Below the pieces are notes generated by a model. The model searched no databases. It saw nothing but the letters and a program-made list of their open reading frames with translations, and was not told the origin of the DNA. Shown one piece after another: positions 40,630-50,737 of a stretch of 64,000 nt of DNA (the stretch's first letter is position 1; the number at the start of each line of letters is the position of its first letter). The translations under genes and the position numbers were made by a program. The DNA comes from Catenaria anguillulae PL171 (taxonomy: Eukaryota > Blastocladiomycota > Blastocladiomycetes > Blastocladiales > Catenariaceae). The DNA is taken from NCBI GenBank assembly GCA_002102555.1, contig MCFL01000001.1, forward strand, positions 496,001-560,000, given 5' to 3'.

Positions 40630-41755
40630 GATGAGGGAGGGCGGGTTGGTGCGAGTGGGAAAGCCGAAAACGAGCAGGCCGATCTATGAGGTCTATGAAT
40701 ATCGGTCGAGTTTGAGTTGAAGTAGGGAGAATTGATCCGCTATTTGTACCCGGGAGACTCAAGCTGCGCATCGGTGCTCGTCTCCCATACAGCGATTTGT
40801 TTGTGGTCATAACCTAACCCTGCTTTGCGTGCCGTAATGCTTGTGGGTCGAATAAGGTGAGGCCATGTATGTAGGTGTTCGATCGACTCTGCTTTGCCGT
40901 CGCAGCTCTTTCGTCGAGACTTGTACACCATGGGTACACCGTTGTTGTCGGAAAGCCCTTCCTGGCCTTGGCACCGGCATGATTGCCTCTCAATGGTTTG
41001 TGCTGCGAACACTTAAAACAAAGTGCATTGCCGCCGCCACTGAGGATGATTACCGAAACGGTTTGCACTTTATACGAGCTTCTTGATCGCGACTCGGCCG
41101 CTACGTGTTTTGGGTCAAGTTATTGCGGTGCCCATCACGATCACATGCCGAATTGAATAGTGGGAAACGGTCACGAAACGGTTCACATAAACACATATGG
41201 TGTGGCGTCGACAAATCATACACCATACACATACATCGCCGGGACGAATGAGAGAACGATCGCTGAATGGGCTCCACATCAAGTGCTCATGTCGAGTGGG
41301 CACCCTCAATCGACCGCAAACGGTGACCAGCGCGCGGCCCCACACTGCAGCTGATCTGACCTGGCGCTGGCGGGGAAAGCGGTGGATGGCTGACGCTTGC
41401 CAATAGATGGGCTAACTGTTTGGCCGTTTTATCGATGGGGCAATCCTCACCAGGGGTACCCCTGTCCTCACGCATGGCTCAATGGAAAAGCCCAAGAGTG
41501 ATTATACGTTCTGTTGAGGTGGTGTCGATATACATATAAGCACGATTTCAACCTCCAAGGGTCGGACGTGATTCGGACATGATGGGGCTTTGGCGATCAG
41601 TGTGGATGATCTCGGTCGATGCCTCTTTGAATTCAAAGAAATCGTAAACAAGGGAGTGAAGAATGCATGGGATACAAAACAATCGAGTATGTACACAAAA
41701 AAGGGCAAAACGTCTAGAGACAAGCTCGACACGAGATTGGGTAAGCCACCTCGAT
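40630..41755. other. intergenic M'-B', arm 2
   Basis: Mirror of 19976-21064, longer by 37 bp. Contains the ACCGTTTC repeats and the promoter of B'. No gene recognised. Confidence 0.4.
40740..40751 (-). promoter_or_regulatory. GGGTACAAATAG element of gene B'
   Basis: Same 12-mer as before B, at the same distance (111 bp) from the start codon. Confidence 0.55.
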
Positions 41756-42888
41756 TTAGCAGCATGACGGCTCCTCAACACAAGGGGCGGGCAATGGCTC
41801 GCATCCGCTGTCCACAACCGCCGCGACCTCCTGCTGCGCCGCCGTCAAATCGCACACGGCCACCTCTGGCGCAGGCGCGGGCGCAGGCGCGGGCTCGGGG
41901 GGCGGGTACGTCGACACGGCGGGCCGCGACACTTGCGAGTAATCGATTTCGTTGCCGCACGCATCATATGTGGTGTGGGTGGTGTGGACCGTCTCGCCAT
42001 CATCATACACTTGGGCAACCACCGTGTTGCCGTTGGGAAGCTCGGTGGTTTCCGTGTAGCGGGTGACACCCTGTTCTTGGGTGTCGTCCGTCATGGCACG
42101 AGTGGTGAGGGCATCGTCGGCGGCGGCTGCACCGTCATCGGTAGTGCCAAAGGCGGGTTGCGTGAGCACTACAGATGCAGTCAGTCAAACAAGAGAACAA
42201 ACGAGTCAGTCATCCATCCGAGTCTGTACCCACGGCTGATAGACGATATACGCTCAGATGCGAACGTACGGTTGGCATCGTTGGCGGTCGCATTGCAAGT
42301 CAAGTCTCCGTTCATGCCATCCACCTTGGCCATGGCCTCGGCCCACGTGATCCCGGGGTTCTCTTGCACCACCTGCGACAGGAGCTGCGGGAACGACACA
42401 TCCGCGTCGTAGTCGGTCTGGTTCTCGGCCGTCGATGACAAGAAAACAACGTTGCCGGGGACGTATTGGCCGAGATCGAGGTCGGGCACACCAGCCGCGT
42501 TGGCGCAATCCATGGCGACCGTCAAGTTGGCACCCTGCGGCAGCTGCTTGAGCACGGCGAGAATCTCGTCATCGGAGATGGCGCCATCGGCAAGCTGGAT
42601 CAGCTCGGTCCTGCCATCGGGCTCCCAGGTGCCAGCGTGGTCGGGCGTGGTTTGGTTGGCGAGACCCGAGAAGGAGAAGAGCAAGTTGTCGCCCGGCTGC
42701 GCTTCCGTGACGAGCGTGGTGAGGGCGTCGAGGAACTCGGCCTTGGAGACAGAGTAGTCGGGGCCGCTGATGATGGGCGTGGTGTCGTAGCCCATGCCAA
42801 TGGCAAGGTCGGCCATGGTGTGAGCGTCTTGAGCGCGGCCGTCAGACTCGGTGAATCCTTGACCGATGACGATGGCTTTGTTGGACAT
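41756..42888 (-). CDS. pseudo-metacaspase M', mirror copy of M
   Basis: Exons 42888-42270 and 42168-41756 join in frame to 343 residues. The fold blocks of M are all present, and so are the two losses: SGLANQ where metacaspases have SGHGGQ, and MDCANAAG where they have DSCHSG. Differences from M are few: Ala for Thr in DLAIGMGYD, Asp for Asn in TTPDHAGTW, Gln for His in DYSQVSRP, and a shorter segment (TQEQGVTRYTE against TQKKEEEVTHYTE) just after the splice. The changes keep the frame open in both copies, so both look functional as proteins. No signal peptide; the C-terminus again ends PSCC. Confidence 0.85.
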
Positions 42889-43654
42889 GGTTGTGAAGTA
42901 TGGTTGGTTCGGTTGAATGCGAGATGCGTGCTTGCGTGGCAGTATGGGATATGGAGCAATTGATGAGTTGGATTTGTGGGTGGGGATCAGTCGCCTTTTT
43001 GTACAGCTGAGGGCGAAAGAAAGTGCTTGGCTATTGTGAGGCAGCACGAGGACTTGGTCGTTTGGTGGTTATCCACAGTCGGTGGTGTGGTCGGTGGTCC
43101 GCCGCATGAACTATCTGACCGCACGGTCGTATTTGCGGCATAGGGAAGAAGTGTCTCGATGCAAACATGGCTGGGTGCGTGCATCTGCAGATAAATGGTG
43201 TGTGTATTGCGGTGCCACGCTGCTTATAACCTCCAAGTGTGTGTGCGGTGAACCACCATTGAGACCGCTAAACGCGGCGCGTTGTCTCACTGATTGGATG
43301 ATGGTGATCTCAACATCACTCGCGATCAGAACTGAAAATTGATGAGTGTTGAGAATTGTGCATGTATGTATTGATAAATATGTGCACCATCAGCACCAGG
43401 TAAATAAGACACCATGCTCCCCTGGTCCCGTTTCTTGCCTGAAAGTCTCCTTCCACCAACTTGGCGTCACTGAGTGCATCTATCCACTTCATTCGCAAAC
43501 GCTTTGATATATACATAAAAGTAGAACAACTTGATTAACGAATACACTGTAGGCAACATGGAAAGACAAAAAAACACGCGGGACACTCCATTTCAAACAA
43601 GTTTACACCACATTCACGAAATACATGTGCAAGAGCCGCGTTGCGGGCTTTATA
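42889..43654. other. intergenic A'-M', arm 2
   Basis: Mirror of 18056-18836. Holds the promoter of M' (GTACAAAAAGG on the minus strand at 42994-43004) and the trailer of A'. Parts near 43340-43640 differ from arm 1. No gene seen. Confidence 0.4.
42994..43004 (-). promoter_or_regulatory. GTACAAAAAGG element of gene M'
   Basis: Counterpart of the element at 18721, 106 bp before the M' start codon. Confidence 0.4.
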
Positions 43655-44612
43655 TTAGTTTGAGCGAGTCCAGTGAGCCACACCCTCGGGGATAGGGTAC
43701 TTGGTGGCATCCTTGCCCTTGGCCGAAACAAGACGAGCGCCAGTGATTTCTGACGTGTTGGCATCGCGACTCATACCATTGAGTTCCCACACTTGCTCGG
43801 TGGTCCAGTCGGCAGAAATCTCCTCCTTGAGCGAAAATTGCAGGTTTTCTTGGTTCCAGGTCCAGGTACCCTTGCCGCCGAGCTCGGGGCACACGGGCTT
43901 GTTGTCGCAGATGGAGGGAGGCAATGCGCGGCTGGTGCGGAAGGTGCCATCCTCGTTGACCGTGATGGACACACCGCCATCGCCGCCGGTCAGGTAGGTA
44001 GCAGGAAGAGTGAAAGGCTTGGGCTTTTGGGCATCGTGCGGGAACTTGGTACGCTTCCAGTTGGCGGCACCGCGCGGCAACGGGAACTCGTCCGAGCGCT
44101 CGCCTGTCGACTTGACAAGCGTGTTACCTGTGATGATACTCGAGTACTTATCGCGGGTGGCGGCACCCATGCGCCACAATTGGTTCACGGTCCAGTCGGG
44201 AGCAATCGTTTGCGTGAGGGTGATGTAGCCAGCGCCGGCGGGTGTGAACGACCAAGTGCCTTTGCCACCGACCTCGGGGCAGACGGGTTTGTTGTCGCAG
44301 ACCGACGGAGGCAAGGCACGCTTGGTGGTAAAGGTGCCGTCTTCGTTAAAGTCGATCGACATGCCGCCGAGACCGCCGGTGAGATAGGTCGCGGGGAGGT
44401 AGAAGGGCTTGGGCTTGGACGCGGGCGCAGCTATGTAAAGAGCAGAATGGGGAACGTGTTCAAGTACAGAATGGGTGAATGTGGTGGCCACACGTTCAAG
44501 AAAGACGGCGCAATTGTGTGGATGAGACGCGCGATGGATGAGTGTTCGCACCATAAGCGACGGCAGCGAGAGCCACAACGGCAAAGAGGACGAAGGTTTG
44601 GATGAGCGCCAT
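43655..44612 (-). CDS. secreted protein A', mirror copy of A
   Basis: Exons 44612-44552 and 44430-43655 join in frame to 278 residues. Signal peptide MALIQTFVLFAVVALAAVAY, then two domains of the same unrecognised family. It differs from A at many sites, for example FTPAGAGYITLTQTIAPDW against YAPGSGWITLRQTISPDW, and NFPHDAQKPKP-type linker against the RDVDVPKP linker in A. Both CDNKPVC pairs, both GTW motifs and the PIPEGVAHWTRSN end are kept. The intron is longer (121 nt) than in A (88 nt) but sits at the same codon. Its greater divergence compared with B/B' shows that the duplication is not of uniform similarity. Confidence 0.88.
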
Positions 44613-45548
44613 GTTGATGGGCAGCGATGGAATAAGAGGGTTGATGAGTAGGATGATGAGCAGCAGCCAATGGGTTGATGGACGGGGGAGGCGCCTGCTA
44701 TTTGTACCTGCGTCAGGCTCTGCACTCTCGTCACTGTTGAGATGACAACCATAAAGGTCGGCGGTTTCGGTGCTCCGCATTTCGCTGCATGCTGCCATGG
44801 CGGGACAGACAAGAAGCCAATACATCGACCATGTCAACTCTATTGTGCGGTGAAGTTTGGTTTGCAATCGGAACCCAACCTCTCCCATGATGGTCTGCCG
44901 CCAGCGTGGCGGTGACTCGTGCTACCTCAGCCAAGGTACCGATGGAGTTGCTCGCTGCGGCGCCGCCAGCATCAGAAAAGTTTCAGCGTTTGTATGGCGT
45001 GGACATAGTATACATATCGGCAAAAACGATCTGAATGCAACTTCACCGCCGAATACCCCATCTGGCCGTTGCCTGCGACTTTCCTAAGGGAGTCAAGATG
45101 ATGATTCGCGTGCCGGACCTCCCAGATTCGCGTGCTGCTATCCGTACTGGTGCTCGTTTCGTAACCTCCTCAAAACTTTGACCGGGTGTGTTAATTGCAC
45201 GGTGCAATTTGACCCTTTGCAAGGTTTTGATGACCGGCAAGGAGCTGCGGCTGTCAAATGTTGGTGCGCACGCAAACAAATTCAATCTTGTCGTCGTGGA
45301 ACGCGAGTGAAACCAGGTGCGAAAACGCGTCGTAACTTGCACACGTTTCCTTCCAAACTCATCATGGTTGGGGAGCTCCCAAAACAGCGAGTTGAGCAGG
45401 TGCATGTCGTCCGAGTGTATACTGGTTGAAGCACGCCGGAGGTACGTCACACGATCGAGCCGCCTGCATGGTGTCGAGACAAACCTCAACGGCAGGTGCG
45501 ATATGCACTGGTAATCTGGCAATGTACATAGCACAAAATCACACGCAC
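44613..45548. other. outer flank of arm 2
   Basis: A 936-bp gap. It contains the A' promoter and decayed sequence. Plus-strand 45180-45430 (LQGFDDRQGAAAV and following) weakly resembles the minus strand at 16590-16361 (MQGCDDEEAAAV), in mirror orientation. No intact gene. Confidence 0.4.
44698..44708 (-). promoter_or_regulatory. GGTACAAATAG element of gene A'
   Basis: Counterpart of the element before A, 86 bp before the A' start codon. Confidence 0.55.
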
Positions 45549-47729
45549 CTACTTCTGGACCCACCGGACGCCATACTTTGCGCTCAATACCTCTGCCGCT
45601 TCTTTCGCCGTCATGCGCCACATGACGCAAAACGCATCCAGCGGCAACCCCTGCCCAAACTGAGCCGTTGATCCAACCATCCCTGCGCCCGCACCTACAC
45701 CCGTACTAGGCCATCCTCCTCCCTGGCCCGCCCCTGGACTCGTGGCCGCCGCCTGCCCCGTAGCCCCCGCAAACAATGCCCCACCAGGAACCGACCCCCA
45801 CACCCCACCGCCATACGAGCTGCGACCATACGAATGTGGGGAAAACCCGAGCGGTGGCGCAGTACTTGGACCTGCGCCCGCATCCAACGTGGTTGGCACA
45901 ATCAATGGCGTAAGTGCGGCGTTTGGTCCCACGCCCGCGGCGGCGCCGGCAGCGGCCGTGGCCGACGGAGACCCAGCAAGTGAGGGGAACCCAACGCCCG
46001 AGTTGCGATGGCTCGTGTACCGCGCGTGGCCGCCGTTGGCACCACCGAACGCAGCCACGGCCGCCGGTTGTGGAGCAGATGAGGTAGAGCCCAATGCGCC
46101 AGAGGCCCATGCACCCACACCGGCCCCCGACGCGCTTGTGGCGGATTGGTTTGGCCGAAGTGACGGGCGGTGCTGCCCAAACTGGCCAAACGCAGCGCCC
46201 AAGTCCCCGTCCAATCCAGCATGCGCCACTGGCGGCGGCGATGGTGGCGGTGGGAAAATGGGATACCGATGGACCCTGCGAATCCACCCCTTGGTCACGC
46301 CAAAAACCACAAACCGACGAATGTCGGCAACATTGGTGGGAAACGCCGAGTTGGCCATAAACTCGGCCACCGTGACGCCCGGTTTCAGCGACGCGTACAG
46401 TGTGAGCACGCGCGTCGGCGTCAGCAGCACGTGTGTCAATGCCGAAGAAGGCGGCGGCGACACTGGTGAGGTTGCAGACGCCCCTGGGACCGAGCCGCCC
46501 GCGGTCGTGCCACCACCTGCCGCAACACTGGACGACGCACCCGCCGGCCCGCCACCCGATGCCGATGCGTGATGAGGACGATGGTTGGGCCGCAAGATGT
46601 ATTGCACACATGCTTCTTGTGCATCCACGTCGTTGGCTAGCCTACGCAACTTGGCCGTTGGCACGTACATGTTGGTGAGTTGAAACACGTCCACGAGATA
46701 CACGGCGCCCACGTGCACCAGGTGCTGGATGGCCACGCGCACAAGTGCGGGATCCACGTCTGCAATGTGCGCCAGCTGATACACGGATCGTGTGCCGTTG
46801 ATGAGCGGTACGAGCCGCGTCAGCGTCAGATCCCACCCGGTCAGCGGCACGTGTGCAAAATCGAGCGCGGGAACGGGCACGTCCCACAGGTTGACTTCGG
46901 GCGGATGGGCGGACAGGACGGGCGCTAGGCGAATGTCGAGAATCACGCTTGAATGCGGCACGGCAATGCGGGCCTCGCGCATCGTATTAAGGTCGTGCAC
47001 GAGCTGTTGCAGCACAGAGTAGAGCGCCGGCCGATACTTTGCGTTTGTCATGTACTCTGCCTCGAGTTCCAAGGATCGAAACACTTGAGCCAGTTTGGTC
47101 ACGGGTGGTTCCAGCCCGCGCACATCGGCACCCCGGTCAACAACAAGCACCAAGTTCCACAGCGCCACGTTGCGTGGGTACTTTGGGTCTTCGAGCAGGA
47201 CCGGGTGGCCAAGCATCCGGTACTGATCGATCCCGATCGATGTTGGGTGGCCGCACAGGGCCGGTTTTGGAATGAGGAATTCAGAGATTGTATCAAACAT
47301 GGTTGGGAGGGATGGGCGCATAGGGGTTTGGAGCGGTGCCACAGGCGGTGCTGGTGCTGGTGGTGGTGCTGGTGTTGATGGTGGCGGTTGAGTTGCCATG
47401 GACGACTGAAGCTGCTGCTGATGGTGGAGGACAGACTCTTGTGTCGGTATGACGTCTGCCCGTTCTTGGTCTCGCAACGTGTCGGCGAGCACCAGAGCAG
47501 CGGCGGTCGAGGGCGTGACGGTTGCGATGGATGAGGATGATGGCGGCACGCCCGGAATGATATGCGGTGGCGGCGGAGGTGGTGCGGGCGGATCGGCAGC
47601 TGTGCCCAGATCGGGCGCAATGGCCGACCCGGACGAGACGGCCAGGGCAATCCTCGGGCCTTGGATGGCGTGGAACTCGCACAGGAAAGCCGCGTGGATC
47701 TCGGGGTGGAAGGCACGGGCGCGGCTCAT
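45549..47729 (-). CDS. NPR2: nitrogen permease regulator 2 (NPRL2, SEACIT/GATOR1 subunit)
   Basis: Part of the complex that restrains TORC1 when amino acids are scarce, acting at the vacuole. Intact single exon, 726 residues. The N-terminus has the family block FLCEFHAIQGPRIALAV; later come DTISEFLIPKPALCGH, GHPVLLEDPKYPRNVALWN, LVLVVD and AQVFRSLELEAEYM, all typical of NPR2, and the middle winged-helix-like part DLTLTRLVPLINGTRSVYQ. Two long low-complexity inserts (Pro/Ala-rich near residues 35-135; Gly/Ala/Ser-rich near 390-450 and 520-690) make it longer than the ~400-600 residues usual in the family. The end, DAFCVMWRMTAKEAAEVL, resembles the conserved C-terminus. Confidence 0.93.
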   Translation of the reverse strand: MSRARAFHPEIHAAFLCEFHAIQGPRIALAVSSGSAIAPDLGTAADPPAPPPPPPHIIPGVPPSSSSIATVTPSTAAALVLADTLRDQERADVIPTQESVLHHQQQLQSSMATQPPPSTPAPPPAPAPPVAPLQTPMRPSLPTMFDTISEFLIPKPALCGHPTSIGIDQYRMLGHPVLLEDPKYPRNVALWNLVLVVDRGADVRGLEPPVTKLAQVFRSLELEAEYMTNAKYRPALYSVLQQLVHDLNTMREARIAVPHSSVILDIRLAPVLSAHPPEVNLWDVPVPALDFAHVPLTGWDLTLTRLVPLINGTRSVYQLAHIADVDPALVRVAIQHLVHVGAVYLVDVFQLTNMYVPTAKLRRLANDVDAQEACVQYILRPNHRPHHASASGGGPAGASSSVAAGGGTTAGGSVPGASATSPVSPPPSSALTHVLLTPTRVLTLYASLKPGVTVAEFMANSAFPTNVADIRRFVVFGVTKGWIRRVHRYPIFPPPPSPPPVAHAGLDGDLGAAFGQFGQHRPSLRPNQSATSASGAGVGAWASGALGSTSSAPQPAAVAAFGGANGGHARYTSHRNSGVGFPSLAGSPSATAAAGAAAGVGPNAALTPLIVPTTLDAGAGPSTAPPLGFSPHSYGRSSYGGGVWGSVPGGALFAGATGQAAATSPGAGQGGGWPSTGVGAGAGMVGSTAQFGQGLPLDAFCVMWRMTAKEAAEVLSAKYGVRWVQK

Positions 47730-47993
47730 GGCGGCAGCTGCGGTGACGATGGAATGGAATTGATGTTGCGCTCGGTGCCTATTGTGTATTCATATTATAT
47801 AGCTTGTGGGTGTTTGCCAATATCATTCATATGTTAATACCAAATACAGCAATCCGTGTGGCAGACACTCTCAGCCACAGTTGGCCGAGCACACTCGCAA
47901 GAACGTGTCCATGGAAGAGATACAATATAGACAACTCCGAGTGCGTATTTATGTACGTGCCCAACCCCCCCAAGCAAGAATCCCCAGCAAATG

Positions 47994-48956
47994 CTATTCC
48001 TCCTTTGCTTTGACGCCCGTGACATCCCGATGCTTGAGCTCTGCCATCCCGTGCAATGACACTGCTGAGGTCAGCGGTACGACCACTTCTGGAATCAGCC
48101 CGCCCCAATGCCACACAAGCTCGGCCCTTGGCTGTGGGGCACCTTGCTTGTGCTGCTGCTGCTGCTGCTGCTTCCATGTCGCATTGTGTCTTACGACCAC
48201 CATGCTTGCAATGATCAAGGCACACCCATACCCGGTGCCCAAATGCCACCACCCGTGGCCCTCAAGCAACACGCGCCACGGGTATCCCACAGCCTCCTTG
48301 GCGGGAATCAAGTGCGAGTGACAGTACATGTTTTCCGCGACCCAAATGCACGTTGCGCCAACGTACGAGGCAATGCCGCGTGTCAACAGCGTGCGGCCGC
48401 CCTGCTCGACCGTCACCAAGCCGGCATGTGTGGATTCGTTTGCCGGGCGAATGTACTTGAGATTGCCCCAGGCCGCAACAACCATGGTCACGGCCGCCAT
48501 GAGCGTGTACCCAATCTGAAACACCTCTTCCTGTCTGCCCGCCACATACACGGCAGTCACCATGGTTGGGTACACGGCCAATGTGGCCATCCACCACGAG
48601 GGCGGCCGCTTGCGCTCGGGCCATGCGGCAGCATACAAGAATGCACTTGTTCCAAACAGCATGGGCAGTTCATCCAGCAATTGTGCCTCGTAAGTCAAAG
48701 TGCCGTGAAACAGCGCCGACCCGGCGCCTACCGCCACCATGGCCATGAATGACCAGTAGAAACGCGCAGAGTAGTGGTGCTTGCGGCACAGGAGCAGGCC
48801 GTAGGCACCGAGGGCAATGGTCGAGAGGTTGGTGAGAGTGTTGACGAGCTCGGCGAGGAACCACACGGTGAAGTTGTCCTCGCACCAGTCGACAATGGCG
48901 GTGGTGGGCCACGTGTGGTGGGCGGTGGAGCGGTTCGGGTCGTGTCGGGGTTGCAT
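47994..48956 (-). CDS. alkaline ceramidase (ACER/YPC1 family)
   Basis: Hydrolyses ceramide to sphingosine and a fatty acid in ER or Golgi membranes. Intact single exon, 320 residues, about seven membrane spans. Family motifs: VDWCEDNFTVWFLAELVNT near the N-terminus, GSALFHGTLTYEAQLLDELPM, and EGHGWWHLGTGYG; the His residues of the latter two and the Asp/Glu of DELPM and CED form the metal-dependent active site known from the family. A poly-Gln run (KQQQQQQ) interrupts the C-terminal cytosolic part. Tail-to-head with NPR2 (264-bp gap). Start chosen at the first ATG, 48956. Confidence 0.92.
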   Translation of the reverse strand: MQPRHDPNRSTAHHTWPTTAIVDWCEDNFTVWFLAELVNTLTNLSTIALGAYGLLLCRKHHYSARFYWSFMAMVAVGAGSALFHGTLTYEAQLLDELPMLFGTSAFLYAAAWPERKRPPSWWMATLAVYPTMVTAVYVAGRQEEVFQIGYTLMAAVTMVVAAWGNLKYIRPANESTHAGLVTVEQGGRTLLTRGIASYVGATCIWVAENMYCHSHLIPAKEAVGYPWRVLLEGHGWWHLGTGYGCALIIASMVVVRHNATWKQQQQQQHKQGAPQPRAELVWHWGGLIPEVVVPLTSAVSLHGMAELKHRDVTGVKAKEE

Positions 48957-49495
48957 GTTGCGTGGAACTTGAGGTGGATGAGAGCTTTTTATTCATACAT
49001 GTACATGCAAGAGCTGTATGTGTGTAGATACGTTGTGAGAGACAAACGGGCAGTTAACGCTGATCGGATCATCGGAGTGTGTCTCCATTAGAGACCACGG
49101 GCAGGATTTTTCACACAAATCTTTTGCAAATTGATTGCAACATTAATCGCCGGAGAAACGTCAATCGGTGAGACCAGCTGGCTTTAGCGGCACGTGGTGA
49201 CACCCCCAGTGTGGAAGGTGAGACCGCTCAAGAATGTGATAAAGATTTGAGAATCACGGTTTACGGGTGTGAGTCGGTGTCAAACTTTTGTGAAAAGGGC
49301 CGTCGATGAACAAATCTTTCGCAAATGTTAGCGGTGAGCACTAGGTCTCACTTAGGCGTGATTAAGATTTGTGCGATAAATCTTGCCCGTGGTCTCTATT
49401 GAAGTGCGATCCAAAGAAAAAAAAAACATTGGACAAAATCAGGACGTCAACGAAAACGAAACACTCCTTTCAACTCATCGAAACCAAACCAACAA
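48957..49495. other. divergent region ceramidase-MYG1, occupied mostly by a MITE
   Basis: Of this 539-bp gap the central 306 bp is a transposon-like element; the remaining sequence on both sides holds the promoters. Confidence 0.6.
49091..49396. mobile_element. MITE with TA target duplication (Tc1/mariner-like termini)
   Basis: 306 bp bounded by inverted ends: GAGACCACGGGCA at 49091 and TGCCCGTGGTCTC ending at 49396. The inverted repeats extend about 33 bp with three mismatches (through CACAAATCTT). Both sides are flanked by TA (49089-49090 and 49397-49398), the insertion signature of Tc1/mariner elements. Inside are several GTGAGACC and GTGATTAAGATTTG-like subrepeats and no coding capacity. 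It lies 98 bp before the MYG1 start codon, inside a divergent promoter. Confidence 0.88.
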
Positions 49496-50737
49496 ATGAT
49501 TGGCCCCTTTGCTACGAAACTTGCTCGTCACCTTGGCAATCGTACTTTGCGCACTCTGTCCTGCCCCCTGTCCTGCCTCGCTGCCGCCGGTTTATCCCAA
49601 CCCAAACCCAGTTCACCCAGCTTGCCCAGCCTCCGTTTCCAGCTTGCCACCATGTCTTCCTCAGCTGCCGCCCCGTCCTCGCCCGACCGCAAGCGTCAGC
49701 GCACCCACGCCACCATTGTGACCCACGACGGCTCGTTCCACGCCGACGAGGTGCTCGCCTGCCACCTGCTGCGCCAGCTGCCCGAATTCAAGGATGCCGA
49801 GATTGTCCGCTCGCGCAAGCCCGAGATCTGGGCCACGGCCTCGATCCTGGTCGATGTTGGCGCGGAATACAACCCAGCACTCAACAAATACGACCACCAC
49901 CAGCGCGAGTTTCAGGACACGTTTTCGCCCGCACACAAGACTCGCTTGTCGTCTGCGGGCCTCATTTACAAGCATTTCGGCAAGCGCATCATTGCCCAGC
50001 TCATGCACGTCGGGGACGGCGACATCGAAAACAACGCACAGGTCGAGCTCGTGTTCAACAAGCTCTACGACAATCTCATTGAGGCGTTTGACGGCATCGA
50101 CAATGGCGTTTCGCGGTTCCCGCGTGATACGCCCGAGGCGTACAAGGATGCGACCAACTTGTCGACAATTGTGGCCAAGCTCAACCCGTTCTGGAACGAA
50201 GAGGGATTGACGGCCGACGGCCAATTCCGCGTGGCCATGCAAATCGTTGGCTCGCACTTTGACCGCACCGCAAAGTACCTTGCGACTGCCTGGGTGCCCG
50301 CCCGCCAAGCCGTGCTGGACGCTGTGGCTGCCCGCCACACGTACCATGCCGGCGGACACGTCATAGTGATGCCGACGTTTGTTCCCTGGAAGGACCACCT
50401 CGACTCGATTGAGGCCGACCTGGGCATTGCCGCTGTGGCCGCACAACTCAAGGCGCCCATTGCAGAAAACGGTGGCGCTATTCCCGACGGATTGCCCCTG
50501 TACGTGGTGTTCCCGGACCCGGCCGGATCGTGGCGCATTCAGGCCGTGCCGCTGACGCCTGGATCGTTTGAGAACCGCAAGCCGCTCGCCAGTGCTTGGC
50601 GTGGGTTGAGGGACGACAACTTGGACAAGGTCACGGGTGTCCCGGGTGGTGTGTTTATTCATGCGAGCGGGTTTATTGGTGGGCACCAGACCAAGGAGGG
50701 TGCCATCAAGTTGGCCGAAATGGCCGTCAACATGTAG
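49496..50737 (+). CDS. MYG1: MYG1 3'-5' RNA exonuclease
   Basis: MYG1 is a DHH-like nuclease that processes RNA in nucleus and mitochondria. Intact single exon, 413 residues. Key metal-binding motifs: THDGSFHADEVLACHLL, VDVGAEYNPALNKYDHHQ and the later IDNGVSRF; the C-terminus GVFIHASGFIGGHQTKEGA is highly conserved. The first Met opens an Arg-containing, hydrophobic presequence (MIGPFATKLARHLGNRTLR). Met53 (49652) has a better context (CCACCATGTC) and is followed by the basic stretch DRKRQRTH, which could be a nuclear signal. Two starts could thus give two locations. The MITE lies directly upstream. Confidence 0.94.
   Translation: MIGPFATKLARHLGNRTLRTLSCPLSCLAAAGLSQPKPSSPSLPSLRFQLATMSSSAAAPSSPDRKRQRTHATIVTHDGSFHADEVLACHLLRQLPEFKDAEIVRSRKPEIWATASILVDVGAEYNPALNKYDHHQREFQDTFSPAHKTRLSSAGLIYKHFGKRIIAQLMHVGDGDIENNAQVELVFNKLYDNLIEAFDGIDNGVSRFPRDTPEAYKDATNLSTIVAKLNPFWNEEGLTADGQFRVAMQIVGSHFDRTAKYLATAWVPARQAVLDAVAARHTYHAGGHVIVMPTFVPWKDHLDSIEADLGIAAVAAQLKAPIAENGGAIPDGLPLYVVFPDPAGSWRIQAVPLTPGSFENRKPLASAWRGLRDDNLDKVTGVPGGVFIHASGFIGGHQTKEGAIKLAEMAVNM

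Larger units (their letters stand above)
39360..44900. repeat. inverted duplication, arm 2
   Basis: Mirror image of 16900-22330, with B', M' and A' on the minus strand. The inner end carries the RBR tail remnant. Identity appears highest at B' and falls towards A' and beyond. The A'-M' gap is 766 bp against 781 bp, and the M'-B' gap is 1,126 bp against 1,089 bp in arm 1, so small indels have accumulated between the genes. Confidence 0.93.

Noticed and set aside
49087-49400. Riboswitch or ncRNA hairpin upstream of MYG1
   Set aside because: The long inverted ends are better explained by a MITE because both are flanked by TA.
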